From Bacteroidota bacterium (GTDB taxonomy: Bacteria; Bacteroidota; Bacteroidia; Chitinophagales; Chitinophagaceae): 64,000 nt of DNA. Below are positions 15,758-24,360 of this stretch, piece by piece. Within the stretch, counting starts at the first letter, position 1. Every line of letters begins with the position of its first letter. Made by a program: the position numbers and the translations under genes. Location: the NCBI GenBank assembly GCA_023412975.1, contig JAEZRB010000152.1, forward strand, positions 3,188 through 67,187. Direction: 5' to 3'. The notes below the pieces were generated by a model that was given only the letters and a program-made list of their open reading frames with translations, had not been told where the DNA came from and made no database searches.

Positions 15758-16888
15758 TTATGGATTAAACGTCCTCCAGCAATGCCAGAATTCCTGGTAG
15801 GCCTGCAGCGGTTCGAGTGAGTAGCTGGTATCTATACCTTTCCCGTCAATCCGGAAATGTTTGTTGGAGAAAACTATAGTATCGTTTTGCAAACTGAGCT
15901 CTTTGCCAGACTCTGGAAGTTTAAATGCAAAAAAGCTTTTATCATCACCGGCCAGTACAAGTGCAAGTGGCGTTCGTGCGATAGTATCCTGTATCACCCT
16001 TAGTTTTTTCAATTCATTCCAGTCATACGCTTTTTGTTGTCCTCCTGACCTTATACCTACAACCCATGACTTATCTTTCCAGGACAGACTATCTGTACCC
16101 GTAAGTTTCCTCCTGCTGGCTCCACTCTCATATTTTAAAGTACTGTCGTAGGAGGATAAAAAAGCTGGATCGGCCTGCATCACCCTTGAATGGGGATAAA
16201 GCTTCAACCATTTTTCCAACGAGGTTTGTATACTGTATACTTCCGGTAGCCGCGAGCCTTTTAGTTTCCCGCTCACTGCGGCGCCTGTCGCCTGCTGCCA
16301 CCAGCTTTTCGTACTCTCGTCCTCCAGCATCGCATTAAAATGATCCATTCCAACCAGTCGAAAATTTTCATTCTTTCCATTCACGACCGGCTCATATACA
16401 CGCCCAGTTCTGCAAACCGTACAATAAGTCACTAGTATTGGCTTACCACCTACGACATCCTGCAGGTGATGATGGTACCCTATAAATTGGACCGGGTATG
16501 CCCTGGCTTCGTTATTGATCACCACCCCAATCACCAGGCGTTCCTGGTCTACCTTATTGTCGGTCACACCTGCAAATACCAATTGTTTCGGTTGACGGAA
16601 CATTGCATCCGCCGCCATTTTAAAATTGGCCATATAAATGACCGCTGCCAGCACACCCAGTGGAACGATAAGCGCCCATTTCCCCCGCCGATGCCATTTT
16701 GCTTTTAGCAGCCCGACAACTATCATTACTCCAAACAATATTCTGAATACCCAACGCCATTTATATAGGAAATAAGCAGCATCAAGACTGTTCATTTGCT
16801 GGCTGCCAGGCATCGGCATGATAAAGTAGACATTCGCCACTTCAAATAGCAATAACCCCAGCCATCCAAACCAAAAAAGCTTTTTCAT
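15758..16888 (-). CDS. DUF3179-domain membrane protein
   Basis: 376 aa. Three membrane helices lie in the first 110 residues (FWFGWLGLLLFEVANVYFIM, a second near FRILFGVMIVVGLL, a third near ALIVPLGVLAAVIYM). They are followed by a DUF3179 domain with its signature (GVVINNEARAYPVQFIGYHH, then VTYCTVCRTGRVYEP containing a CxxC pair). The function of DUF3179 is not known. The start is placed at the ATG at 16888 (MKKLFWFG). A longer frame begins inside the heptamer array and adds 22 polar residues in front of the first helix. It is the last gene of the haloperoxidase/receptor/CRTAC1 group on this strand, 73 bp after the CRTAC1-like gene. Confidence 0.82.
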   Translation of the reverse strand: MKKLFWFGWLGLLLFEVANVYFIMPMPGSQQMNSLDAAYFLYKWRWVFRILFGVMIVVGLLKAKWHRRGKWALIVPLGVLAAVIYMANFKMAADAMFRQPKQLVFAGVTDNKVDQERLVIGVVINNEARAYPVQFIGYHHHLQDVVGGKPILVTYCTVCRTGRVYEPVVNGKNENFRLVGMDHFNAMLEDESTKSWWQQATGAAVSGKLKGSRLPEVYSIQTSLEKWLKLYPHSRVMQADPAFLSSYDSTLKYESGASRRKLTGTDSLSWKDKSWVVGIRSGGQQKAYDWNELKKLRVIQDTIARTPLALVLAGDDKSFFAFKLPESGKELSLQNDTIVFSNKHFRIDGKGIDTSYSLEPLQAYQEFWHCWRTFNP

Positions 16889-16912
16889 CCCAACTTTATT
16901 TTTGAAAAAATT

Positions 16913-16961
16913 CCAGCATCCAGCATCCAGCATCCAGCATCCAGTATCCAGCATCCAGCAT
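16913..16961. repeat. Heptanucleotide tandem repeat, 7 units of CCAGCAT
   Basis: Seven consecutive 7-bp units, six identical CCAGCAT and one CCAGTAT (fifth). Total 49 bp. It directly abuts the stop codon of the CRTAC1-like gene (16962) and ends 24 bp upstream of the DUF3179 start at 16888. On the coding strand each unit reads ATGCTGG and so carries an ATG, which creates spurious upstream starts. Confidence 0.92.
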
Positions 16962-19178
16962 CTAGTGATGCTTCACCTTCGTATCAGGATGTTGCGTTGT
17001 AAAATCAAGCTTCTTCAATTCAACGCGTACATACTCGGAATCCCCCTGCTTAATTTTAATGACACCTCCCGGTTTGACATTCCTGAAAACCTGCAGCTCT
17101 GAACTTCCGGGCCATTTAATTTCTATTGACTCGATCATATCGGCCTGGCCAATCCCGATATGTTGCTGTAACGGATTGGCACCAAAACTACTGCCTGAAT
17201 TAACCTCGCGATAAACTGATCGGCTTATGCCATTCTCTTCGAAGCTAACTTTTATCCTGGCACCAATCGCTGCCCTGTTGCAGGTGGTGCCTTCAAGCCT
17301 GACGCCAATAAAGCGGTTGCCATTTTGTCCCGGATTTAAATACAAAGAATTCTGATATGCGTCGCCGGTATAAGCGCCGCCCATGTCAATATGAATATCC
17401 TGGTCGCCGTCATTGTCGATGTCGGCAAAAGAAACACCATGCCCTTTCTGCAGGTTGCCCACCCTTGCGGCCTGTGTGATATCTACAAAACGTTGACCGC
17501 CGATGTTCTTAAACATTTTATTCGGCACTACTGAACGGTATTGGGGATTTCCAGTACCCAGATAGAAGTCGAGCCAGCCATCATTGTCAATATCACCAAA
17601 GTTAGAACCCATGGCAAACGCAACCTTGTTCAAACCCATCCTATCTGTTACGTCTTCAAATGTTCCATCCTGCTGGTTTCGGAATAAAAAAACATTGCCT
17701 AGATTTTGAACCGGGAGTCCAAGCGCTTCACTTGCGGCATATTGGGCCAGCGAGCCGCCATAGTCATACCCTGAGACAAGTATATCCAGCCAGCCATCGT
17801 TGTCATAGTCCCAGAACCAGGTTGGAAAGCTTCGGACGGTATTCACATATAGTCCCGACTCCAGGGTTACATCGCGAAATCGAATGGCTTTATCATTACC
17901 CTCATTCTTTAATAAATATTTACGGCCGTCCACGGTTGAAACGAATAAGTCGGGCCACCCGTCATTATTGTAATCTCCGGAGGTTACTCCTTTTGCCCAA
18001 ACCGTGATATCACACCCAGCCTCTTTAGCTAAATCGGTGAAAGTTCCATCGCCATTATTAATGTACAGTTCGCAGGGATGACTCTCCCCCTCCGTGGTTT
18101 CATTTCCAATAAATACATCCAGCCACCCGTCATTATTGAAATCATTCCAGGTTGCCGTTTGTGTAGGGTGAAAAGATAGCAGTCCACTTTGATGGGTGAC
18201 ATCAGTGAATGTACCATCACCATTATTCTTCAACAACGAATTCGGTTCTCTCCCGAATTTTTTCTTCCATCCACCACGCAGTACAAAAATATCTTTGTTT
18301 CCATCGTTGTTATAATCGGTTTGAACAATATGTAATCCACCTACAAGGTCCTTCAAGCCCGAAGATGCTGAGATATCTGAGAAAGAACCATTAGCATTAT
18401 TCTGATTATAGTGCATACCTTCCTGCAACCCCCAGCCACTGGTGATCACATCGAGATAGTCATCATTATTGAAATCTTCGACGATGCTTCCGCCCGCCAT
18501 ATTATTGGTATTAAGCCCCACGATCGCGGCAACATCTACAAATGGTTTAACTGCATGTGAGCTGTCATCGTCCAATCCTTTTAGAAGGAATATGGGCGGC
18601 ACCTGGTCGGGATATCCCCCAATGGTCATATAGGCCACATTGAGCAGCCATCTTGATTCCAGGTCATCAGGTCTATCTTGTAAAACACGTTCATATATCT
18701 CAATGGCCTTTTGTGATCCGGATTTATCCTTATGAATACCTGCGCCGGCAATTGGGAAAATACAGGATTCGCCGGAGTGGTTGATGATACAGTTGACCCG
18801 TTCGCCCAATCTCAGGTAAGCAATGGCAAGTTGCCGGAGCAGCGCATCCATACTTGCTTTGTCATTAGACGGGACTTTGGATATTAATCGCTCAAAACCC
18901 TCAATCGCGAGTTGTTCCTCACCTTTCTCAAGCAGTGTATTAGCCTTGAAAAATTCTGCGTTGATAGAGTCAATAAATGGTGGCGAAGATCTTAGTACCG
19001 AGTCGTAATATCGAAGCTTTGCGACTTCGCTGAATGGATTTGAGGGGTCAGTATGCTTCTCGGCTACGGACGCCAGCAGCCTTATCATTTCCGTATTTGA
19101 TCCCGTACCGCTACGGCAGGAAAACAGTAACGTCGTAATTGTTAACCATCCATAAATCCTGAAGAAGTATCTAAACAT
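16962..19178 (-). CDS. CRTAC1-like lipoprotein: TPR-like, VCBS/FG-GAP propeller, ASPIC/UnbV
   Basis: 738 aa. A signal peptide with lipobox (TTLLFSC, Cys21) is followed by helical TPR-like repeats (about 30-190). Next comes a run of FG-GAP/VCBS repeats with Ca-binding Asp/Asn-rich loops (DFNNDDYLDVI, DYNNDGNKDIF, DYNNDGWPDLF, DIDNDGWLDFYLG and others), and at the C-terminus an ASPIC/UnbV domain (AAIGARIKVSF, then a SGSSFGANPLQQHIGIG segment). The family resembles human CRTAC1 and is common in Bacteroidota as a surface protein of unknown binding target. It follows the TonB-dependent receptor by 62 bp on the same strand, so it may act with it at the cell surface. Stop codon abuts the heptamer array. 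Confidence 0.88.
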   Translation of the reverse strand: MFRYFFRIYGWLTITTLLFSCRSGTGSNTEMIRLLASVAEKHTDPSNPFSEVAKLRYYDSVLRSSPPFIDSINAEFFKANTLLEKGEEQLAIEGFERLISKVPSNDKASMDALLRQLAIAYLRLGERVNCIINHSGESCIFPIAGAGIHKDKSGSQKAIEIYERVLQDRPDDLESRWLLNVAYMTIGGYPDQVPPIFLLKGLDDDSSHAVKPFVDVAAIVGLNTNNMAGGSIVEDFNNDDYLDVITSGWGLQEGMHYNQNNANGSFSDISASSGLKDLVGGLHIVQTDYNNDGNKDIFVLRGGWKKKFGREPNSLLKNNGDGTFTDVTHQSGLLSFHPTQTATWNDFNNDGWLDVFIGNETTEGESHPCELYINNGDGTFTDLAKEAGCDITVWAKGVTSGDYNNDGWPDLFVSTVDGRKYLLKNEGNDKAIRFRDVTLESGLYVNTVRSFPTWFWDYDNDGWLDILVSGYDYGGSLAQYAASEALGLPVQNLGNVFLFRNQQDGTFEDVTDRMGLNKVAFAMGSNFGDIDNDGWLDFYLGTGNPQYRSVVPNKMFKNIGGQRFVDITQAARVGNLQKGHGVSFADIDNDGDQDIHIDMGGAYTGDAYQNSLYLNPGQNGNRFIGVRLEGTTCNRAAIGARIKVSFEENGISRSVYREVNSGSSFGANPLQQHIGIGQADMIESIEIKWPGSSELQVFRNVKPGGVIKIKQGDSEYVRVELKKLDFTTQHPDTKVKHH

Positions 19179-19240
19179 TATTTAAGTTTTCAACCCATCA
19201 GCAAACCCTGCAGTTATAGACAGGGTTTTTCGGGTTATAT

Positions 19241-21421
19241 CTACAGCCGAACCACTAACGTACCAATAAAATTCCGTCCTTCCGAAGGCCATACTCCTGG
19301 TCCTGGATAAAACTGCGGACGTTTTGTAAAATACTGCTTATCTAAAACATTGTTCAAATTAAACCTAAGTTCCAGGTTTTGGCTAAACCGGAATGTCGTA
19401 TTAATATCAAGTAAACCATATGAAGGTACAAGACCTACAGCACCAGTCGACTTCAACGGCTCTACTGTATTAAGCGCGTCAGCATAAGAACGGGCGGTGT
19501 AGCTATAAAGGGTCGAAAAGCTGAATTTTCTATACCTTATTGCGATACCATTCCTGGTGATGAGATTAGGTGCGCTTTCTACCTTGTTCCCATCAATATC
19601 GATATTAGAATTGCCTGATTTTACAGTGCCCTTTGTATAACGCGCATCGAGTAAAGCCGTCGAAGTGAAAACGGTTAAACCCGTCCGATTTCCCAATAAC
19701 CAGTCGGCCTGTATAAAGATCTCTGCTCCTTTGGATAGCGAGTTACCAATATTTGTACGATAAGTATAAAACGTTCCTGTATTGTCTGTCTCGGCCAGGG
19801 TACCAAAACGGTTATGGTAACGAAGCAAAAATCCATTCACATCCCATCTTAAAAACCGCCAGCTTCCCCTGAAACCAAACTCCGCATTGTACCCGTCGGC
19901 GTCCTTTATACCCGGATCAACTTTTTCATACAATGAACCCGGGATCAGATCCTTGAACAACATAGGATGGTAAGCCTGTGACCAACCGCCATACAACTCC
20001 GTGCTGGCGCCGGGTTTGTATGAAAAATTAACGCCCATCAACGGAAATTCATGTTTGATTTTCACGGGCAGTTCGCCATTTGGATAATAACTAATGGTAC
20101 CCGACAGATCAGTTTTTCCCAACTCGATCCTGGCTCCGACACCAATTGAAAAATCTTTCAGCAACTCAAACTTATTTTCAGCGAATAAAGCAAGGTTATT
20201 AGTTTTCAAATGAACATCCCTTCCCCAACCAGGTTCTACCAGTGAAAGATCATAATCATCTCCCGTGGTTCCTTTTCCCATTTGCCTGCGGTGAAGATCA
20301 TTGTTCATGTACTGGATGCCGCTTGTCAGGGTATGTGATCTGCTACCGGTGTAATAGTGATGTAAAAGACGAATCTCGCCGGTATAGCTGTGATAATTAT
20401 CAATATCCACCTGGCGGTTGTTAAACTGGCCGGTTAAGTGATTTATCGTATCCTTTACATTGGTAGGTTTGTCAAACATCACACTGTTCCTACTCCCCAG
20501 CACAGCCGACAAAATAACCTGCAGTTGCGTTTTATCGCTGATAGACCAGTTGAGGTTGACAGAAGGAATATGGATATCGGGGCTATAAAAATTCCTGTTG
20601 CGTGTAGCCTGTCGGGGGTCTGCCTGGAACATACTATCGGTGAGTGCGCCGGGTAGTTTGTAGATGTATTTGGATCTCGCCCATTCAGCTCGAATCGACA
20701 AATTTGCAAACGGCTCATATGTCAACATGATGGCCTGTGCGTTCGAATTGGAATGTTCAGCATCGCGATAACCGTCCCGTGATTTTTTGTACAGGTAAGC
20801 ATAATATTTGACCTTCCCCAGTTTTCCGCCAATTGCATTGTAACTGCTCAAAAGGTTATACGAACCCATGCTGCTGATATTCTCAAAACTGATTGGCCGG
20901 GTGCTGTCGGCCTGCCGGGTAATATAATTCACCATACCGCCAAACTGCGCACCGTATTGAAGTGAACCTGTACCTCGTACAATCTCAATGCGTGAAATAC
21001 TTTCCAGTGGCATACTGAAATGACTCGCCGGGTAGCCGTACATATCCGAGTTGGTAATAATACCATCTTTCCTGATATTAAATTCCCATCCCCTGTGTGG
21101 GTCGAGTCCACGGGTTGCGATGTTGACCTGGTTGCCTGCGCCATCCATGTCGTACACAAACACACCTGGTATTTTCGCAAATACCTGCCTGCCCGTTTTA
21201 TTGGTAATATCCGCCGGAATCTGGGCGAGGTCAATCATCTCCGTTTTCTTCCCGGAAAAAATAAAACTCCCCAGAACCGGGGCAAGCGGTCGAACCACAT
21301 TCTGGTTGAGGTACGATATCACTACTACGCTATCGAGAGACCGCACTTTCATAATACTATCGGTCTGAGCTACTGCCACCTGGCTGAATATAAGTCCCAG
21401 TATACATACTATTCTCTTCAT
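19241..21421 (-). CDS. TonB-dependent outer-membrane receptor, FecA-like
   Basis: 726 aa from the ATG at 21421 (MKRIVCILGLIFSQVAVAQ signal peptide). A longer frame starts at 21457 but would overlap the promoter. The plug domain has RQVFAKIPGVFVYDMDGAGN, TRGLDPHRGWEF and the conserved IEIVRGTGSLQYGAQFGGMV. A barrel of about 22 strands follows and the protein ends in a typical barrel strand (FIGTLVVRL). Plug features are those of FecA-type receptors for ferric citrate or related complexes. There is no carboxypeptidase-like or SusC extension. The transported ligand cannot be fixed from sequence; the upstream vanadium haloperoxidase raises the possibility of a metal or oxyanion. It has its own promoter and operator. 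Confidence 0.9.
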   Translation of the reverse strand: MKRIVCILGLIFSQVAVAQTDSIMKVRSLDSVVVISYLNQNVVRPLAPVLGSFIFSGKKTEMIDLAQIPADITNKTGRQVFAKIPGVFVYDMDGAGNQVNIATRGLDPHRGWEFNIRKDGIITNSDMYGYPASHFSMPLESISRIEIVRGTGSLQYGAQFGGMVNYITRQADSTRPISFENISSMGSYNLLSSYNAIGGKLGKVKYYAYLYKKSRDGYRDAEHSNSNAQAIMLTYEPFANLSIRAEWARSKYIYKLPGALTDSMFQADPRQATRNRNFYSPDIHIPSVNLNWSISDKTQLQVILSAVLGSRNSVMFDKPTNVKDTINHLTGQFNNRQVDIDNYHSYTGEIRLLHHYYTGSRSHTLTSGIQYMNNDLHRRQMGKGTTGDDYDLSLVEPGWGRDVHLKTNNLALFAENKFELLKDFSIGVGARIELGKTDLSGTISYYPNGELPVKIKHEFPLMGVNFSYKPGASTELYGGWSQAYHPMLFKDLIPGSLYEKVDPGIKDADGYNAEFGFRGSWRFLRWDVNGFLLRYHNRFGTLAETDNTGTFYTYRTNIGNSLSKGAEIFIQADWLLGNRTGLTVFTSTALLDARYTKGTVKSGNSNIDIDGNKVESAPNLITRNGIAIRYRKFSFSTLYSYTARSYADALNTVEPLKSTGAVGLVPSYGLLDINTTFRFSQNLELRFNLNNVLDKQYFTKRPQFYPGPGVWPSEGRNFIGTLVVRL

Positions 21422-21432
21422 GACGCTATTAA

Positions 21433-21462
21433 TTGAACAAAATGCAAAATTGTTCAAAAGTA
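21433..21462 (-). promoter_or_regulatory. Promoter -7 box and palindromic operator of the TonB-dependent receptor
   Basis: On the minus strand TACTTTTG (21462-21455), a perfect TAnnTTTG box, lies about 34 bp before the receptor ATG. It overlaps a perfect inverted repeat, TTGAACAA-N9-TTGTTCAA (21433-21457). A repressor bound there would cover the transcription start. No good -33 TTTG was seen, which may mean an activator is required. Confidence 0.55.
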
Positions 21463-21581
21463 TATTTGAAGGCTGGAATTCCGGTCACCTACTTTGGTTA
21501 CCTGGCATGACCATTATCGTTAATCTTATAAGATAGACGGCTGTCAAAGAATTAATTTTATAACCAGCTTACTTATGAAAA

Positions 21582-21628
21582 TTTAAAAAGAGGCGTCCGT
21601 AAGGAATTACAACGCCGTGAATGCTTAT
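21582..21628 (-). terminator. Terminator-like hairpin, copy 2 of a 47-bp direct repeat
   Basis: On the minus strand GGCGT-T-GTAA-TTCC-TTAC-GG-ACGCC followed by TCTTTTT. It matches copy 1 (21665-21711) at 45 of 47 positions, including 12 bases upstream of the hairpin (ATAAGCATTCAC). The two differences fall in the loop and internal bulge, leaving the stem intact. Confidence 0.7.
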
Positions 21629-21664
21629 ATCTCAAAAATTTATTCTGTTAATGATTGATGTTTT

Positions 21665-21711
21665 TTTAAAAAGAGGCGTCAGTAAAGAATTACAACGCCG
21701 TGAATGCTTAT
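21665..21711 (-). terminator. Terminator-like hairpin, copy 1, downstream of the haloperoxidase-barrel genes
   Basis: On the minus strand GGCGT-T-GTAA-TTCT-TTAC-TG-ACGCC followed by TCTTTTT, about 48 bp past the stop codon of the outer-membrane gene at 21759. This is the expected place for its terminator. Copy 2 follows 36 bp further on. Confidence 0.75.
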
Positions 21712-21758
21712 TTAAATTTTAATCTGCTAAACATTTTGCGGTTGCCTTGTACTAACTT

Positions 21759-22853
21759 CTAAAAGCGAAAAGAAACGCCGGCATTTATGACGTAGTCAGC
21801 GAAAGCCGCATCACCCTGTTGAAACGTGCCTGATTCTTTGCTTCTTTCTTTGTCTGTAACACTTTGTGTACGGTTACGGGCTATCGCTACAGGAACTGCA
21901 ATAAACCAGTTTGCTTTTTTAGTCATCAGGCTTACAGCAGGTTCTACAGCAATGGCATAACCTGGTCTTCTAAAACCTTCACTGCCACCTACGAGGTCGT
22001 AAACAGGGATCCCGTCCACTCGGGCGCCTGCCATAAATGAAAAATGTTTCACATTATAAGCGAATCCTGCTCTTGCCATATATTGATCGGCAACGCTGCA
22101 GATCGTTTCGTTATAAAGTGCCGGTGAAAGCGTTTCGCGGTAAGTCCTGGTGCCGTTGACTTCGCGAGGGTTCGACAAGTAAAACATATTGGCATACACG
22201 CTTAAGTTTGACGCAACATTATAATATGCGTTCAGTTCAGCTGTAATCCCGGTTCCACCATCACCCAGTTGCATTGACTGATCTACTGTACGCAGTTCGC
22301 TGCTGCCGTTAGGGCCTACATTGTGCCAGTAGTCTTTATAATCATAGTCTCCTGTCGCGAATTTTATACCCATGCCCACCTGCACATTACCCTTGGCAGA
22401 GGTTAGAGGATCAAATATCCAGTAGTAAGCACTGGCCCTAATATCACCCAGACCAAATGATTCTGTGCTCCGCCTATCTCTTTTTACGTAAGATCCATTC
22501 ACAAGACCATGCTCATACAAGGATGAGCGACGAGTGGCCAGTAAAGGCATGTTCAGGCTCAGCGACCACCGCTCGTTTAGTTTACGGACAATAGACAGAT
22601 CCAGCGAATGAGAATAGTTGATTACCTCAGTCTTTTGTTCGAGCCTTTCCTTTTGCTCCTCTTTACCTTTAAAATGTCTGAAAGATCTGAAATACCTGTA
22701 GTTGGCATTGACCTGCCATTTGCCAGATCCCGTATGTGCCTCCTGCAATAAACAGGAAGAACCGGTACTACGGATCGCCACGCATCCCTGCGCGTTGGAT
22801 TCCGTTTGCATATATAATATTAAACCGAATAGGATAATTAAACAACGTTTCAT
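21759..22853 (-). CDS. Outer-membrane beta-barrel protein (transporter-like)
   Basis: 364 aa with a signal peptide (MKRCLIILFGLILYMQTESN, cleavage near residue 21). Alternating amphipathic strands follow throughout (WQVNANYRYFRSF, LNERWSLSLNMPLLAT, GNVQVGMGIKFATGDYDY, ITAELNAYYNVASNLSVYAN) and the last strand ends in FRF. Three Cys sit just after the signal region. It resembles the broad 'transporter/phenol-degradation MetA' type of Bacteroidota barrels, but no specific function can be given. It starts 6 bp after the haloperoxidase stop, so the two are almost certainly co-translated. Confidence 0.72.
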   Translation of the reverse strand: MKRCLIILFGLILYMQTESNAQGCVAIRSTGSSCLLQEAHTGSGKWQVNANYRYFRSFRHFKGKEEQKERLEQKTEVINYSHSLDLSIVRKLNERWSLSLNMPLLATRRSSLYEHGLVNGSYVKRDRRSTESFGLGDIRASAYYWIFDPLTSAKGNVQVGMGIKFATGDYDYKDYWHNVGPNGSSELRTVDQSMQLGDGGTGITAELNAYYNVASNLSVYANMFYLSNPREVNGTRTYRETLSPALYNETICSVADQYMARAGFAYNVKHFSFMAGARVDGIPVYDLVGGSEGFRRPGYAIAVEPAVSLMTKKANWFIAVPVAIARNRTQSVTDKERSKESGTFQQGDAAFADYVINAGVSFRF

Positions 22854-22859
22854 AAGCAG

Positions 22860-24209
22860 TTATTTATTTGTTAGTAGATGCTGGTTTTTAAATTTTAATC
22901 TTTGTACTATATAGTCTCCCAGCTTTGCGCCGTAGAGATTACCAATTTCATTGTCGAATCGATAATGTATGCCGCCATACAATCTTGACATAGCCGCTTC
23001 GCGGGCTGCTTCACGAAAAGATTTGATATTGCGGCTTTCAATTCCAAACTCCAGCGAGGATGTGTCTTTAAAGGCAAGGTTATCACCAAACCAATTGGTC
23101 ATTACCTCAGCCGCAGCAGCGGAGATAGTTGCGTGACCACTGGTATAAGAGGGGAAAGGTGGTGTTTGAATATAAGGTCGCCATTCTTCGCCCAGGTATT
23201 TATTGATAGCAGTTTCAGGACGAACATAATTGCTGCGGAATTTCTCATCCCAGCAGCTGATAAAAGCATCGAAAAGTGCGATTGATGTTTGTGCATAAGC
23301 CGCAACAGTTGTTTCAAAATCAGCCCTGGACTCCTTTGCCGCGATGCCAACGATATTCATCCAATGCCCTGAAGGCGAAAATTTTTTGGTAGCATACATC
23401 ACATGTCCCTGTACATTCAGTTTAAAAGGATTATCGTCCCAAAAATCAGCGATATGCTTTTGTTCATCGGTGAGGCTGTCACCAACGTTTTTCACTTCCA
23501 GAAGTGACTTATAATAAATACTGTTTTTGTCTTTTATATTGAAGGGTGGCGGTGCTGGTGGCCTGAACTGGGCGCATGAATCCATAACGATGCACCTGAT
23601 GCTGTTCCATTTGGGTTCTACAGCCTGGGCATACATCGGCGGTGTGGGGATCCAGCGGCCCTCTTCGTCCTTAACCGTATACTTTTCTGCACTACGGGTT
23701 TGGGCATAGTTATCGCCCTTACTCCATTTCAAAACCGTAGCAACGATGGTATCGGAGAAAGCAATTGTATTGTTTAATATCGTGGATGTCATACCGGCAT
23801 CACGCGCCTGGCGCTTCAATTCATCATAGTAGCCCATCATACTTCCCTCGGGGAATGTAACGGCATTACCTACTTTACAGAATGAAAACAGGGCGGCCAG
23901 GGAAAAATCAATCTCTTTAGCGGGATCTGGCTTGGGCATCGGCGGCAAGTGCCTGATCTGGCCCGAAAGACTGACAAAAGAATCGCTTCCTGCAACCATA
24001 GCTTCATATGCGGCGATATTAGCATAGGCGTAGTTGCGCGTAGCGATCATGGGAGGAAAATTATTCTCCAACACCACATCATTTAATTTCTTTACAGTCT
24101 TACTAAATAACTGCGGGTCGTTGGTAAATTTCCTGTAATCACCCGCTTTTTCACTGCATGACGAAAAGAGTACGATGCCGGCAAAGGCTATACACGTGAT
24201 AGTTCTCAT
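22860..24209 (-). CDS. Vanadium-dependent haloperoxidase (PAP2 superfamily), lipoprotein
   Basis: 449 aa with a lipobox (IVLFSSC, Cys18), so probably membrane-anchored outside the cytoplasm. The vanadate-pocket residues are all present with the spacing of characterised enzymes: Lys323 and Arg330 in KFRSNYVRPETA (seven apart), Ser357-Gly358-His359 in PSYTSGHATIS, and Arg409 and His415 in SRLYGGIHYRFD (six apart). These enzymes oxidise halides with peroxide; PAP2 phosphatases share the same site. The long N-terminal part matches the haloperoxidase branch. It is the first gene of a pair with an outer-membrane barrel, followed by a TonB-dependent receptor and CRTAC1-like protein. Confidence 0.88.
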   Translation of the reverse strand: MRTITCIAFAGIVLFSSCSEKAGDYRKFTNDPQLFSKTVKKLNDVVLENNFPPMIATRNYAYANIAAYEAMVAGSDSFVSLSGQIRHLPPMPKPDPAKEIDFSLAALFSFCKVGNAVTFPEGSMMGYYDELKRQARDAGMTSTILNNTIAFSDTIVATVLKWSKGDNYAQTRSAEKYTVKDEEGRWIPTPPMYAQAVEPKWNSIRCIVMDSCAQFRPPAPPPFNIKDKNSIYYKSLLEVKNVGDSLTDEQKHIADFWDDNPFKLNVQGHVMYATKKFSPSGHWMNIVGIAAKESRADFETTVAAYAQTSIALFDAFISCWDEKFRSNYVRPETAINKYLGEEWRPYIQTPPFPSYTSGHATISAAAAEVMTNWFGDNLAFKDTSSLEFGIESRNIKSFREAAREAAMSRLYGGIHYRFDNEIGNLYGAKLGDYIVQRLKFKNQHLLTNK

Positions 24210-24360
24210 TACTTATAACATGTTTTTCCATTCCTGCATATGCAGTATGGATCTGGTAAACTAGTATGCTGGAACAGTTGTGCTGATCTCAGCAGCAATT
24301 AAAAAAAATGGATTGAAAAGACATGATAACCACTTCCCTAAAAATTATGGGAAGAATCAG

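Noticed and set aside
16889..16954. N-terminal extension of the DUF3179 protein (MLDTGCWMLDAGCW...)
   Set aside because: It is translation of the heptamer array and puts polar residues before the first membrane helix.
15705..16961. Possible CRISPR arrays
   Set aside because: Units are 7 bp and directly adjacent without spacers, and there are no cas genes.
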